Source: an uncultured Actinomyces sp. (GTDB taxonomy: Bacteria > Actinomycetota > Actinomycetes > Actinomycetales > Actinomycetaceae). From it: a DNA stretch of 13,699 nt. A program made the translations under genes and the position numbers. The stretch is from positions 1 through 13,699 of the forward strand of contig CALHID010000091.1 in the NCBI GenBank assembly GCA_938030835.1. The letters are read 5' to 3'. Under the pieces are notes generated by a model. That model saw nothing but the letters and a program-made list of their open reading frames with translations. It was not told the origin of the DNA and did not search any database. Positions 1-7,682 of the stretch are shown here, in pieces; the stretch's first letter is position 1; the number at the start of each line of letters is the position of its first letter.

Positions 1-1
1 T

Positions 2-1306
2 GTCGCGGTATTGGCTTTGACAGTGTGGAAGCCAACCCAACAAATTAGTGCGACTGTTACCCCCCAGCAGCCGGTCGTTATCACCCGCGAGGGACTCTTC
101 CAGCTCGAGGGAGGCGAAGTCACCGTTACCGCGGCCTCTGCCTCGGGAAAGCAAGTGACGATGGCGCTGGGTACAGCCGCAGATGTTCGTGCATGGGTTT
201 CCGATCTGTCCTATGCGGAAATTACTGGCATCTCGGCGAACCGTGAGAATCTTTTGACCGAGGGACATGATTCTGCGGCGTCGGCAACGACATCGCCTTC
301 TCCTTCGCCGTCGCCTTCCAGCGAGGCTCCACAAAACCCTGATCAGAATGCCCAGCCTTCGCCTTCTCCTAGCGCGACTCCAACTTTGTCGGCTGCCGGT
401 GGAGATATGTGGCTTGACGAGGCGACCGCCCCTTCGACCGCAACGATGACCCTGCGCGATGTTGCAGCAGGTCGTTCATTGGTTATTACTTCGGATGGAA
501 CGACCCCCTCTGATTTGACAGTTACTATGACCTGGCAGACGCCGCATGCGAATGTTTTGGCAATCGCTGCCGGTATTGTGACGCTCATATGCCTTCTCAT
601 CACCGCCGCTTTGGTCGGTCTTGTCCTCTGGCGCGAACGCCATGTGGATTCTGAAGAAGAAAAGCGTAAGGAAGATGAAGCGGAAGATGGGGCATCTCAA
701 CAGGTAGATCCCGCCTTCTTTGAAGCCGACGAAAACTCTGAGCCTTCTGAAGCTGAAACCGAACCCCTTCAAAGCGACAACGAAGAAGCTGAAGAGTACA
801 GCGACTCAATCGAGGGCGGGGAAACGCCTGATGACGTAACGGCCCAAGATGCTTTCACTGAGGTCGCTGAGCTTGACGAGGAAACGCCAGAAGACGAATC
901 CTCAGAGGACCGTGCCGTAGAAGAGAGCTTTGAAGTTGATGAATCCTCCGTCACGGATGGAAATGAATCTTCGGATTCTGAGCTGCGTCGCGGTCGTCAC
1001 GGTATTGCCTATCACGATGACGAAGTAGACCCGCCTGTTCGTGAATCAACAGATACGGGAATTATTGATTTGTCCGCTATTCGCCCGGGTGCAGTTCTTC
1101 CTTCGCGCCGCGCGCTGCGTCAGGCACGCGAAAAAGGTGAAGGACGCTTGGTGATTGGTGGCCAGGAATTCGATACCGGCTTGATTCCTCAGGTGGAGAA
1201 GGAAGAAGAAGCATCCACCGGTGAGGGATCCGAAGAAAAGCGCTCGTGGGGATCGATCATGGGGAGCTGGATTTCACCGAAGCAACGCGGACAGAAGGGA
1301 CAGTGA
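2..1306 (+). CDS. Membrane protein with Pro/Ser-rich outer region and acidic cytoplasmic tail, 5' partial
   Basis: I do not recognise the family. The reading frame is open from base 2 and the first codons (VAVLALTVW) look like the end of an N-terminal membrane helix, so the true start lies upstream; a TTG at 11 is not a convincing start. An outer region of about 175 residues follows, interrupted by Ser-Pro repeats (about 293-322 and 356-376). A strong transmembrane helix lies at about 548-631 and is followed by RER, so the C-terminal part should be cytoplasmic. That part is extremely rich in Glu, Asp and Ser (about 644-988) and ends in a more ordered, basic segment with GIIDLSAIRPG and SRRALRQAREKG. 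The next gene starts 2 bp after the stop, so the two are surely co-transcribed. A scaffold or anchoring role in the envelope is possible but only inferred. The reading frame and topology are well supported; the function is unknown. Confidence 0.8.
   Translation, partial: VAVLALTVWKPTQQISATVTPQQPVVITREGLFQLEGGEVTVTAASASGKQVTMALGTAADVRAWVSDLSYAEITGISANRENLLTEGHDSAASATTSPSPSPSPSSEAPQNPDQNAQPSPSPSATPTLSAAGGDMWLDEATAPSTATMTLRDVAAGRSLVITSDGTTPSDLTVTMTWQTPHANVLAIAAGIVTLICLLITAALVGLVLWRERHVDSEEEKRKEDEAEDGASQQVDPAFFEADENSEPSEAETEPLQSDNEEAEEYSDSIEGGETPDDVTAQDAFTEVAELDEETPEDESSEDRAVEESFEVDESSVTDGNESSDSELRRGRHGIAYHDDEVDPPVRESTDTGIIDLSAIRPGAVLPSRRALRQAREKGEGRLVIGGQEFDTGLIPQVEKEEEASTGEGSEEKRSWGSIMGSWISPKQRGQKGQ
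293..376 (+). repeat. Ser-Pro coding repeats
   Basis: Two short runs of alternating Ser and Pro codons (SPSPSPSPSS, then PSPSPS) lie in the outer part of the first protein, made of near-repeated tcgccttct/tcgccgtcg units. Such low-complexity stretches usually act as extended wall-spanning linkers and tend to vary in length between strains. Here they sit in the middle of the outer region, not beside the membrane helix. Confidence 0.6.
1292..1299 (+). promoter_or_regulatory. Ribosome binding site for the lipoprotein gene
   Basis: A purine-rich AGAAGGGA box lies 9 nt before the ATG at 1309, inside the end of the upstream coding region. It decides the start, because the in-frame ATG at 1246 would add 21 hydrophilic residues in front of the signal peptide. 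Confidence 0.65.
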
Positions 1307-1308
1307 CC

Positions 1309-2322
1309 ATGAGAATACGACGTATCCTCCCAGTTCTGTGCGTGCCTGCACTTGTCCTTGGTGCATGTAGCAGCCGTGATCTAGTTGCCCCTGAGGTGAC
1401 TTCTCAGCCTTCTTCCGCTTCTCCGAACCTCGACTCGGCGCGCATCGAGCGTGTTCTTGGATCCATTCAGGACACCCTCAATACTGCTGATGCGACGCGT
1501 GACGCTGCTGCTCTTGAACCTCGGCTTGAGGGTGGGGCATTGCGTATGCGTAGTGACCAGTATGCTGCTGCTAAAGCAACGAATACTGAGGTGCCTAAGC
1601 TTGTCGTCAACCAGGGTTCGGTTGCAGTGACAAATTCGGATCAGTGGCCGCGCGTTATTGTGAATGTTTCCAGCCCTGATCAGGCATCTCTTCCTGTGCT
1701 CGCATTCGCAGTTCAAGATGATGCTCGATCGAATTACAAGCTCGTCGGATGGGCGCGCGCGCTTGGTGGAGCTCAATTCCAGCTGGATAACGTGGAGAAG
1801 GGCTCTGCGGCACTTGATCCTGATGCTCAGGGGTTCGTGAAGACCCCGAAGGAAGCGCTCCAAGGCTACGTGGACATGCTGAATTCCGGAAACGCCGGTA
1901 ATGATCAGTATGCGGGTGATGATTTTGCTCGTCGCTACTTGCAGGATGCAAAGAGCTTGAATGATGCGGTTCAGGCTGCTGGAAATGTTCAGGCACATGC
2001 TGATCTCTCGGCTGATTTCCCGATTGTCGGTGTCGAACTGGTCGACGGTTCAGCACTTGTTGCCGCTTCATTCACCTATACTCAGACCTACCAGCGCACT
2101 GTTGCTCGTTCGACTATGCGCCTCGGGGGAACAACTGCCGCATTGGCAGAAGGTGATGACGATACGGTCAAGGGAAAGGCGACAGCAACCTACATTGTGA
2201 CCGTGCTCCTGCACATCCCCAAGGCCGGCTCGGATTCGCAGCTGATTGGCGCTGTTGGCGCGGAACGCGCACTTGGCTCGGTCGTCAAGGATGATGGCGC
2301 CGGGAACCCTGATCAACGTTAA
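1309..2322 (+). CDS. Secreted lipoprotein of unknown function
   Basis: This is a 337-residue predicted lipoprotein. The N-terminus MRIRRILPVL has the basic and hydrophobic parts of a signal peptide and is followed by the lipobox LGAC, with Cys20 as the lipidated residue; the mature protein should be anchored on the outer face of the membrane. The mature chain has no other membrane segment and no catalytic motif I recognise. It contains a WPRVIVNVSSPDQ segment and a YKLVGWARALGGAQF segment, then a KTPKEALQGYVDMLNSG helix and further beta-rich sequence up to about residue 320. From memory this layout is like actinobacterial lipoproteins filed under DUF8094, but I could not check that. The ATG at 1309 is chosen because it gives a proper signal peptide and has a good ribosome binding site. 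It lies 2 bp after the membrane-protein gene and 13 bp before the CnoX-like gene, so the three probably form one operon. Confidence 0.85.
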   Translation: MRIRRILPVLCVPALVLGACSSRDLVAPEVTSQPSSASPNLDSARIERVLGSIQDTLNTADATRDAAALEPRLEGGALRMRSDQYAAAKATNTEVPKLVVNQGSVAVTNSDQWPRVIVNVSSPDQASLPVLAFAVQDDARSNYKLVGWARALGGAQFQLDNVEKGSAALDPDAQGFVKTPKEALQGYVDMLNSGNAGNDQYAGDDFARRYLQDAKSLNDAVQAAGNVQAHADLSADFPIVGVELVDGSALVAASFTYTQTYQRTVARSTMRLGGTTAALAEGDDDTVKGKATATYIVTVLLHIPKAGSDSQLIGAVGAERALGSVVKDDGAGNPDQR

Positions 2323-2326
2323 GGAG
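2321..2326 (+). promoter_or_regulatory. Ribosome binding site for the CnoX-like gene
   Basis: An AAGGAG box overlaps the stop codon of the lipoprotein gene and lies 9 nt before the ATG at 2336. It supports that start over in-frame upstream starts inside the lipoprotein gene, and suggests translational coupling. Confidence 0.75.
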
Positions 2327-2335
2327 ATCTTCTTC

Positions 2336-3235
2336 ATGAATAATGATGCTCACAATCCTCAACCTGCGGATTCGCACGGTGCACTCGACCTCAGTGCAGC
2401 TGCTTCAGCCGCAGGACAGGAAGGCCCCAGCACTTCTCAGCAGACAAATCGAGAAGGCGGTGTCGGTGGCATCAGCATTCCGCTGATTGATACCTGCGAT
2501 GATTCCTCTTTCGAGGCCATTGCCGCGAATTCTCAAAAGGTTCCGGTGGTCCTCGTTCTTTGGGCTGCTCAATCACTTGAATCTAAACAGTTGCTGGCTA
2601 CCCTTGAGGAGCTCGCACGTGAAAAGGCGGGTGCCTTCCAACTTGTTGAGGTCGATGTTCAACAGGCGCCTCGAGTCGCACAGGCATTCCAAGTACAGGT
2701 GCTTCCGACAACGGTCGCTCTTGTCGGTGCGCGTCCGGTTCCTCTTTTCCAAGGTGTCGCTGCTAAGGAACAGATTGCCCCTGTTATCGAGGATTTGCTG
2801 AAGGCTGCTGGACAGATGGGGGTGACGGGTCGGATTGCTGTAAGCGGATCCGATGTTGCAAAACCCATTCCAGAGGAACATATCCCGGCCCTTGAAGCTG
2901 AAGAACGTGGAGATCTTGAAGCTGCGCAAGCTGCTTGGGAGAAGATTATTGAACACAATCCCCGCGATGAAGAGGCAAAGAATCACCGCGCGCGGATTAA
3001 TTTCAAGCTTCGTGAGGCTCAGGAAAACGGTGATCCCTCCGCACAGGCAGATGCACTCTTTAATGAGGGAAAGACTGCAGAAGCATTTAATGTCCTTCTG
3101 CGCCTTATCGAGGACAGCCCGGAGGATCAGCGTGAGGATTACCGTGTCAGGCTGCTTGATCTTTTCCGCATTGCGGGGAATACCCCGGAGGTTAAGGCTG
3201 CAAGACGGCGTTTGTCTGCGCTGTTGATGATCTAG
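2336..3235 (+). CDS. cnoX: CnoX/YbbN-like protein: thioredoxin fold without CXXC plus TPR-like domain
   Basis: The 299-residue protein has a low-complexity N-terminus (about 1-45), a thioredoxin-like domain (about 48-160) and a C-terminal helical repeat domain (about 178-299). The thioredoxin core is visible as VPVVLVLWAAQS, QLVEVDVQQ and QVLPTT, the last holding the cis-proline (Pro124). Where active thioredoxins have WCGPC this protein has W76-A-A-Q-S80, so both cysteines are lost and disulfide exchange is not possible. The helical part (HIPALEAEERGDLEAAQAAW, then ADALFNEGKTAEAFNVLL) matches the YbbN/CnoX layout. In E. coli CnoX is a holdase that hands clients to GroEL and DnaK; a chaperone or adaptor role here is inference by family. 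There is no signal peptide, so it should be cytoplasmic, unlike its two envelope neighbours. It is the last gene of its unit and faces glgB across a hairpin. Confidence 0.85.
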   Translation: MNNDAHNPQPADSHGALDLSAAASAAGQEGPSTSQQTNREGGVGGISIPLIDTCDDSSFEAIAANSQKVPVVLVLWAAQSLESKQLLATLEELAREKAGAFQLVEVDVQQAPRVAQAFQVQVLPTTVALVGARPVPLFQGVAAKEQIAPVIEDLLKAAGQMGVTGRIAVSGSDVAKPIPEEHIPALEAEERGDLEAAQAAWEKIIEHNPRDEEAKNHRARINFKLREAQENGDPSAQADALFNEGKTAEAFNVLLRLIEDSPEDQREDYRVRLLDLFRIAGNTPEVKAARRRLSALLMI

Positions 3236-3257
3236 AAGCTGTTAACAGTCAGCTGAT

Positions 3258-3301
3258 AGGGGGTGGGGGGAACAGATGAAAATCTGTCCCCCACACCCCT
3301 T
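3258..3301. terminator. GC-rich hairpin between convergent genes
   Basis: ACAGAT (3272-3277) and ATCTGT (3282-3287) pair around a GAAA loop. The stem continues, after single-base bulges at 3271 and 3293, as GGGGG with CCCCC, then GTGGGG with CCCCAC, out to about 3258 and 3301. It lies between the stop of the CnoX-like gene (3235) and the stop of glgB (3315), so it can work on both strands. Neither side has a clear U-tract, which is common in actinobacterial terminators. The rest of this gap holds nothing else I can identify. Confidence 0.75.
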
Positions 3302-3314
3302 AGTGCTCAGAAGT

Positions 3315-5501
3315 TCAGTGCTGAGGTGCCAGCCAGAGAGCACCCAGAGGAGGAACGCGAAGCTCAACCGAGTAGGGGCGTCCATTCCAGGGGATCTCTT
3401 CAGCAACGAGCTCACCAATATTAACGACTCCTGAACCACCATATTGTGGATCATCCGTATTGACGACCTCTTGCCAGGTTCCCGCATGAGGCAGGCCGAT
3501 GCGGTAGCCCTCGTGGGGGTTACCAGCGAAGTTCACCACGCACACAAGCTCATCCTTAGCGCGGTGGCCGCTGGTGGCCTCGGACTTACGGATATAAGAG
3601 ATCAGGTTGTGATCGCCATCGGAGGCATCAATCCATTCGAAACCTGTGTAGGTGTCGTTCCACAGTGCTGAGTGGGTACGGTAGAGCTCGTTGAGGCGCG
3701 CAACCAAAGCTGCCATTCCGGCATGGTCGGGCTGATCGTAGAGCCACCAATCCAGGGAGTAGCTTTCATTCCACTCTTGTTCCTGTGCAAATTCCTGACC
3801 CATGAAGATCAGCTGCTTACCGGGATGCGACCACTGGTAGGCGAAGAGTGAACGCAAGCCAGCCATCTGTTGCCAGTGATCACCGGGCATCTTGGAGACA
3901 AGCGCGCCCTTGCCGTGAACGACCTCGTCATGAGACAGAGGCAGCACGTAGTTCTCTGAGAAGGCGTAAACCAGTGAGAAGGTCAGCTCACCGTGATGCC
4001 AACGACGGTTCACAGGATCTTCAGAGAGATAGCGCAGGGTGTCATTCATCCACCCCATGTTCCATTTCATTCCAAAGCCTAGGCCGCCGCCAGAGGTCGG
4101 AGCGGTAACTCCGGGCCATGCGGTCGATTCTTCGGCAATCATGACAATTCCAGGATGCAGGCGGTAGGAGGTTGCAGTTGCTTCCTGAAGGAAGGAGATC
4201 GCCTCAAGATTCTCACGCCCGCCGTATTGGTTTGGACGCCACTGGCCGTCCTTACGCGAATAATCCAGATAGAGCATGGAGGCAACGGCATCAACGCGTA
4301 GGCCGTCGATGTGGAATTGATCAAGCCAATACAGTGCGTTTGCGACCAAGAAGTTTCGCACTTCAATGCGGCCGAAATTAAAGACGTAGGTGCCCCAATC
4401 GGGATGCTCACCGCGCAGCGGATCGGGATCTTCATATAACGGGGTACCGTCGAAGCGCGCCAGTGCCCAATCATCCTTGGGGAAGTGGGCCGGAACCCAG
4501 TCCAAGATCACGCCGATACCTTCTTGGTGGAGACGGTCCACAAGGTAACGGAAATCGTCGGGAGTGCCATAACGCGAGGTCGGTGCGTAATAGGAAGTGA
4601 CTTGGTAACCCCAAGACCCGCCGAAGGGATGCTCAGCAAGAGGCATAAATTCGACGTGGGTGAACCCCATCTTCTTGACGTAGGGGATTAACTCATCGGC
4701 CAAACCGCGGTAACCCAGATCCTGCTTCCAAGAGCCTGCGTGAACCTCGTAAATCGACATGGGGCCGTTGTGAGGGTTGACATCCTCACGTGCGCGAAGC
4801 CAGTCTTCGTCGTTCCATGTGTGGAAGACATCGGTGACGACCGAGGCCGTGGCCGGGGGAATTTCCGTTGCCCGAGCCATGGGGTCTGCTTTTTGGAACC
4901 AGTTTCCTGATGGTCCTTGGATTTCGAACTTGTAGCGGGCGCCGACACCAACGCCGGGAATGAAGAGTTCCCACACTCCGGAAGCACCCATTGTACGCAT
5001 GGCGTGTCCGGTGCCATCCCAGAAATTGAAGTCACCGACAACGCGCACGGCCTGTGCGTTAGGGGCCCACACTGCGAAGGCGACACCATCGACGGGCCCC
5101 ATGACACCATCAAAATGCATGAGGTGGGCACCCAAGACCTCCCAGAGGCGCTCATGGCGTCCTTCGGAGATCAGATAGGTATCCATTTCACCAACGGTCG
5201 GGAGGAACCTGTAGGGGTCGTCAACGACCTGCGAATGATCTCCGTAGGTCACGCGCAGTCGGTAGTCGGGAATATCTTCTGCAGCGAAGACACATACCCA
5301 AACACCCCCGTGTTCGTGGGTTGCCGGGTAGGTATGGTCCTGAGTGAGCACCTCGACCGAATCGGCCAGATGGTGAACGCTGCGGATCGTAACAACACCG
5401 TCATTGAGGTGTGCTCCCAGCACATCGTGGGGGAGAGGATAGCGCCCTTCGGCTACCGCATCGAGGACGTCTGTGGCCACTGCTGTCGCTTGAGGTTCCA
5501 T
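3315..5501 (-). CDS. glgB: 1,4-alpha-glucan branching enzyme GlgB
   Basis: GlgB cuts alpha-1,4 chains of the growing glucan and rejoins the piece through an alpha-1,6 bond, working after GlgE in glycogen synthesis in the cytoplasm. The 728-residue length is typical. Two N-terminal CBM48-like modules (about 25-110 and 135-225) precede the GH13 barrel, which opens with YEVHAGSWKQ. The catalytic set is visible: nucleophile Asp404 in GLRVDAVASMLY, acid/base Glu457 in MIAEES, and Asp525 in LPLSHDEVVHGKG. The positions are each one residue less than in E. coli GlgB as I recall it (405, 458, 526). The usual HPFGGSWGYQ and DWVPAHFPKDDWAL blocks are also present. The ATG at 5501 is the only sensible start. 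It lies 36 bp after the glgE stop with just a weak GTGAG box, so translation is probably coupled to glgE, the order also seen in mycobacteria. It ends at the convergent hairpin. Confidence 0.97.
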   Translation of the reverse strand: MEPQATAVATDVLDAVAEGRYPLPHDVLGAHLNDGVVTIRSVHHLADSVEVLTQDHTYPATHEHGGVWVCVFAAEDIPDYRLRVTYGDHSQVVDDPYRFLPTVGEMDTYLISEGRHERLWEVLGAHLMHFDGVMGPVDGVAFAVWAPNAQAVRVVGDFNFWDGTGHAMRTMGASGVWELFIPGVGVGARYKFEIQGPSGNWFQKADPMARATEIPPATASVVTDVFHTWNDEDWLRAREDVNPHNGPMSIYEVHAGSWKQDLGYRGLADELIPYVKKMGFTHVEFMPLAEHPFGGSWGYQVTSYYAPTSRYGTPDDFRYLVDRLHQEGIGVILDWVPAHFPKDDWALARFDGTPLYEDPDPLRGEHPDWGTYVFNFGRIEVRNFLVANALYWLDQFHIDGLRVDAVASMLYLDYSRKDGQWRPNQYGGRENLEAISFLQEATATSYRLHPGIVMIAEESTAWPGVTAPTSGGGLGFGMKWNMGWMNDTLRYLSEDPVNRRWHHGELTFSLVYAFSENYVLPLSHDEVVHGKGALVSKMPGDHWQQMAGLRSLFAYQWSHPGKQLIFMGQEFAQEQEWNESYSLDWWLYDQPDHAGMAALVARLNELYRTHSALWNDTYTGFEWIDASDGDHNLISYIRKSEATSGHRAKDELVCVVNFAGNPHEGYRIGLPHAGTWQEVVNTDDPQYGGSGVVNIGELVAEEIPWNGRPYSVELRVPPLGALWLAPQH

Positions 5502-5537
5502 GTGTTCATCATCTCACGTTTAAAGAAGATCCAATAA

Positions 5538-7613
5538 TTACTCGGTTTCGATGGTCATGACATGACCCAATCGATCCCAGGGGGACAGGCGTACCCAATT
5601 GGTACGTGACCAGGAATAACGCTGTCCGTCGAGCTCATCGACAACGGTAAAGTTTGCCGATGATGTCCCCAAAGAGAGTCCGCTCAAATCAATATCGATT
5701 TCTCCTTCAACCGTGTTTTCCGGGTCCAAGGAGATTACGACGATGACTGTATCGGGCAATCCGGTCGGTGAGAATCGAGCGGGGACATGCTTGGAGAAGC
5801 ACAGGATCTTCTCCGAGGTCGTGGGGTGGATGCGAAGATCGTGAAGCTGGCGCAGTGCTGGGTGACGTTCACGAGCGCTATTGAGAAGTGTGAGTAGAGT
5901 CGGGATTCCCGTCTCCTGGGCAAGCTTTGGATCACGAGGCCGGAATTCGTATTTCTCGTTATCGTTGGGTTCCTCGGCACCCTCGCGTTGAATATTCTCA
6001 ACCCACTCGTATCCCGAGTAGATTCCCCATGAAGGTGCTCCGAGTGCGGCCAGCATCGCGCGAATTGCGAAGATTGCACTTCCCCCAGAGGTCATTTGAG
6101 GAGTGAGAATATCGTGTGTCGTCGGCCAGAAGGTCGGACGAATAAGGTGCGCGGTATCGTGTGCGAGCTCCTGAAGATATTCCTCGATTTCTTGCTTTTC
6201 GATTCTCCATGCGAAGTAGGTGTAGGACTGGTCAAAGCCAACCGCGCCCAGAGTGCGCATCATCGCGGGGCGGGTGAAAGCCTCGGCAAGGAAAATAACT
6301 TCCGGATGACGAGTATGGATTTCTTCTAGGAGCCGTTCCCAGAAAGGAATGGGTTTTGTGTGAGGGTTATCGACACGGAAGATTGTCACCCCGTGGGAAA
6401 TCCACAATTCGAGCATGTCACGAATTGCTGCGTAGATTCCTTCTGGGTCTCGATCGAAGTTTAGGGGATAAATGTCCTGATATTTCTTCGGTGGGTTCTC
6501 TGCGTAGGCGATCGAGCCATCTGCGCGTTGGGTGAACCATTCTGGATGCTCGCTGACCCACGGGTGGTCGGGGGAACACTGAAGTGCGATGTCCAGTGCA
6601 ACTTCTAAGCCCAGCTCTTTTGACTGCGCGACAAAATAATCAAAATCATCGAAAGTGCCCAACTCAGGGTGAATGGCATCATGCCCGCCCTCCCTGGAAC
6701 CGATGCCGTAGGGGCTGCCGGGTTCGCCTCTGTGAGCAACCAGAGAGTTATTCTTTCCCTTTCGATTGGTTAAACCGATCGGGTGAATTGGCGTCAAATA
6801 GACGACGTTGAAGCCCATAGACGCGATACGGGGCAGCTCCTCGGTTGCAGTGCGCAAGGTTCCCGATACCCAGTGTCCTTTCTTGTCTTGGAAAGCACCG
6901 TGTGAACGGGGGAAGATCTCATACCACGCACCTGCGAGCGCACGGTTTCGGGCAACGTACAGGGGGAAACTACGAGTTGAGCCGTAGAGGTCTCGGAGTG
7001 GGAAATTACGGAAGACTGCGCGCACCGGAGCAGCCAGGCCAGCGGAGAGACGACGCTGGGGAGTTTGACTGGTATCGCGTAGGGCCTGTGCGGCAGCAAG
7101 TAGGGTTTGAATGCCTGCTCGACTTGGCTGCTTTTGAGAAGGATTGTTTAGTGCCTCTCCGCGCGCGGCGCGTTCCATCAAGAGTGCGCCTTCTTCGAGC
7201 ATAAGTTCGACGTCGACCTCGGCTCCAATCTTCACTGAGGCGTCGTGACGCCAGGTCGCGTAGGGGTCTGACCATGTATCAATGCGGAAACTCCACTTGC
7301 CAACCGCGTCTGGCATCAGCCACGCTTCGTAGCGGTCAAGGCCGGGAGCAATGTCATGCATGAGGGCGCGTGAATGGATAGAGCCATTGGGGCGAATGAG
7401 AACTGCCTCGGCGGCGTAGGCATCATGGCCCTCTCTGAAGACGGTTGCTCGGATAGGAAATGCCTCAAAAACCGTTGCTTTAGCCGGCAAATTCCCGTCC
7501 TCGACGACGGGGAAAACTTCGGTGGCCGGGATGCGTGGAAGTAGTGTCTCGTTCACATACTCAAGCCTAATGGATACTGTGACGATCGACATACTCAGAA
7601 GGGCAAAAGGCAC
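5538..7613 (-). CDS. glgE: Alpha-1,4-glucan:maltose-1-phosphate maltosyltransferase GlgE
   Basis: GlgE moves maltosyl units from alpha-maltose-1-phosphate onto an alpha-1,4-glucan and releases phosphate (GH13 family, subfamily 3). The 691-residue chain shows the family's N-terminal RIPATEVFPVV and TVFREGHDAY blocks, the helical insert (about 135-205) and the barrel. The catalytic set is nucleophile Asp415 in FRVDNPHTKP, acid/base Glu444 in FLAEAFTRP and stabilising Asp501 in WPTTHDIL; all are 21 residues above the S. coelicolor positions as I recall them. NPPKKYQDIYP (from Asn373) is the family's phosphate-binding stretch. The residues before Asp501 read TTH where I expect NTP. The start is uncertain: the GTG at 7613 fits a leaderless mRNA, the ATG at 7592 is an alternative, and neither has a Shine-Dalgarno box. 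Genes that make maltose-1-phosphate (treS/pep2 or glgC/glgM) are not in the window. Confidence 0.96.
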   Translation of the reverse strand: MPFALLSMSIVTVSIRLEYVNETLLPRIPATEVFPVVEDGNLPAKATVFEAFPIRATVFREGHDAYAAEAVLIRPNGSIHSRALMHDIAPGLDRYEAWLMPDAVGKWSFRIDTWSDPYATWRHDASVKIGAEVDVELMLEEGALLMERAARGEALNNPSQKQPSRAGIQTLLAAAQALRDTSQTPQRRLSAGLAAPVRAVFRNFPLRDLYGSTRSFPLYVARNRALAGAWYEIFPRSHGAFQDKKGHWVSGTLRTATEELPRIASMGFNVVYLTPIHPIGLTNRKGKNNSLVAHRGEPGSPYGIGSREGGHDAIHPELGTFDDFDYFVAQSKELGLEVALDIALQCSPDHPWVSEHPEWFTQRADGSIAYAENPPKKYQDIYPLNFDRDPEGIYAAIRDMLELWISHGVTIFRVDNPHTKPIPFWERLLEEIHTRHPEVIFLAEAFTRPAMMRTLGAVGFDQSYTYFAWRIEKQEIEEYLQELAHDTAHLIRPTFWPTTHDILTPQMTSGGSAIFAIRAMLAALGAPSWGIYSGYEWVENIQREGAEEPNDNEKYEFRPRDPKLAQETGIPTLLTLLNSARERHPALRQLHDLRIHPTTSEKILCFSKHVPARFSPTGLPDTVIVVISLDPENTVEGEIDIDLSGLSLGTSSANFTVVDELDGQRYSWSRTNWVRLSPWDRLGHVMTIETE

Positions 7614-7618
7614 GGAAG

Positions 7619-7624
7619 AGTCTA
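7619..7624 (-). promoter_or_regulatory. Putative -10 box for a leaderless glgE mRNA
   Basis: On the minus strand TAGACT fits the actinobacterial TANNNT consensus and is followed by 5 nt (CTTCC) and then the GTG of glgE at 7613. There is no Shine-Dalgarno sequence, so transcription may begin at the start codon itself. The box begins within the T-rich tail of the trpS terminator. This is inference from spacing and consensus only. Confidence 0.45.
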
Positions 7625-7666
7625 TAAAAAGGTGGTGGTTACTTCCGCAGAAGTAACCACCACCTT
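7625..7666 (-). terminator. Intrinsic terminator of trpS
   Basis: GGTGGTGGTTACTT (7631-7644) and its exact complement (7651-7664) form a perfect 14-bp stem around a 6-nt loop, extended by A-T pairs at the base. On the minus strand the stem is followed by TTTTTA, a proper U-tract. It starts 16 bp after the trpS stop, so it should separate glgX-trpS transcripts from glgE-glgB. Confidence 0.92.
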
Positions 7667-7682
7667 GAACGTAACAAGAAGC

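Noticed and set aside
1246..1308. Upstream ATG start for the lipoprotein
   Set aside because: It would put 21 hydrophilic residues before the signal peptide and bury the lipobox; the ATG at 1309 has the ribosome binding site.
1381..1998. Minus-strand open frame of 205 codons opposite the lipoprotein gene
   Set aside because: The plus-strand frame has a lipobox, a good ribosome binding site and operon spacing; the minus frame has none.
4917..5537. Plus-strand open frame of 206 codons opposite the 5' part of glgB
   Set aside because: It is antisense to the conserved CBM48 modules of glgB and shows no domain or ribosome binding site.
7631..7664. Inverted repeat as a mobile-element end or operator
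   Set aside because: The perfect stem with a T-run on the trpS side is a standard intrinsic terminator, and no transposase or second copy is present.
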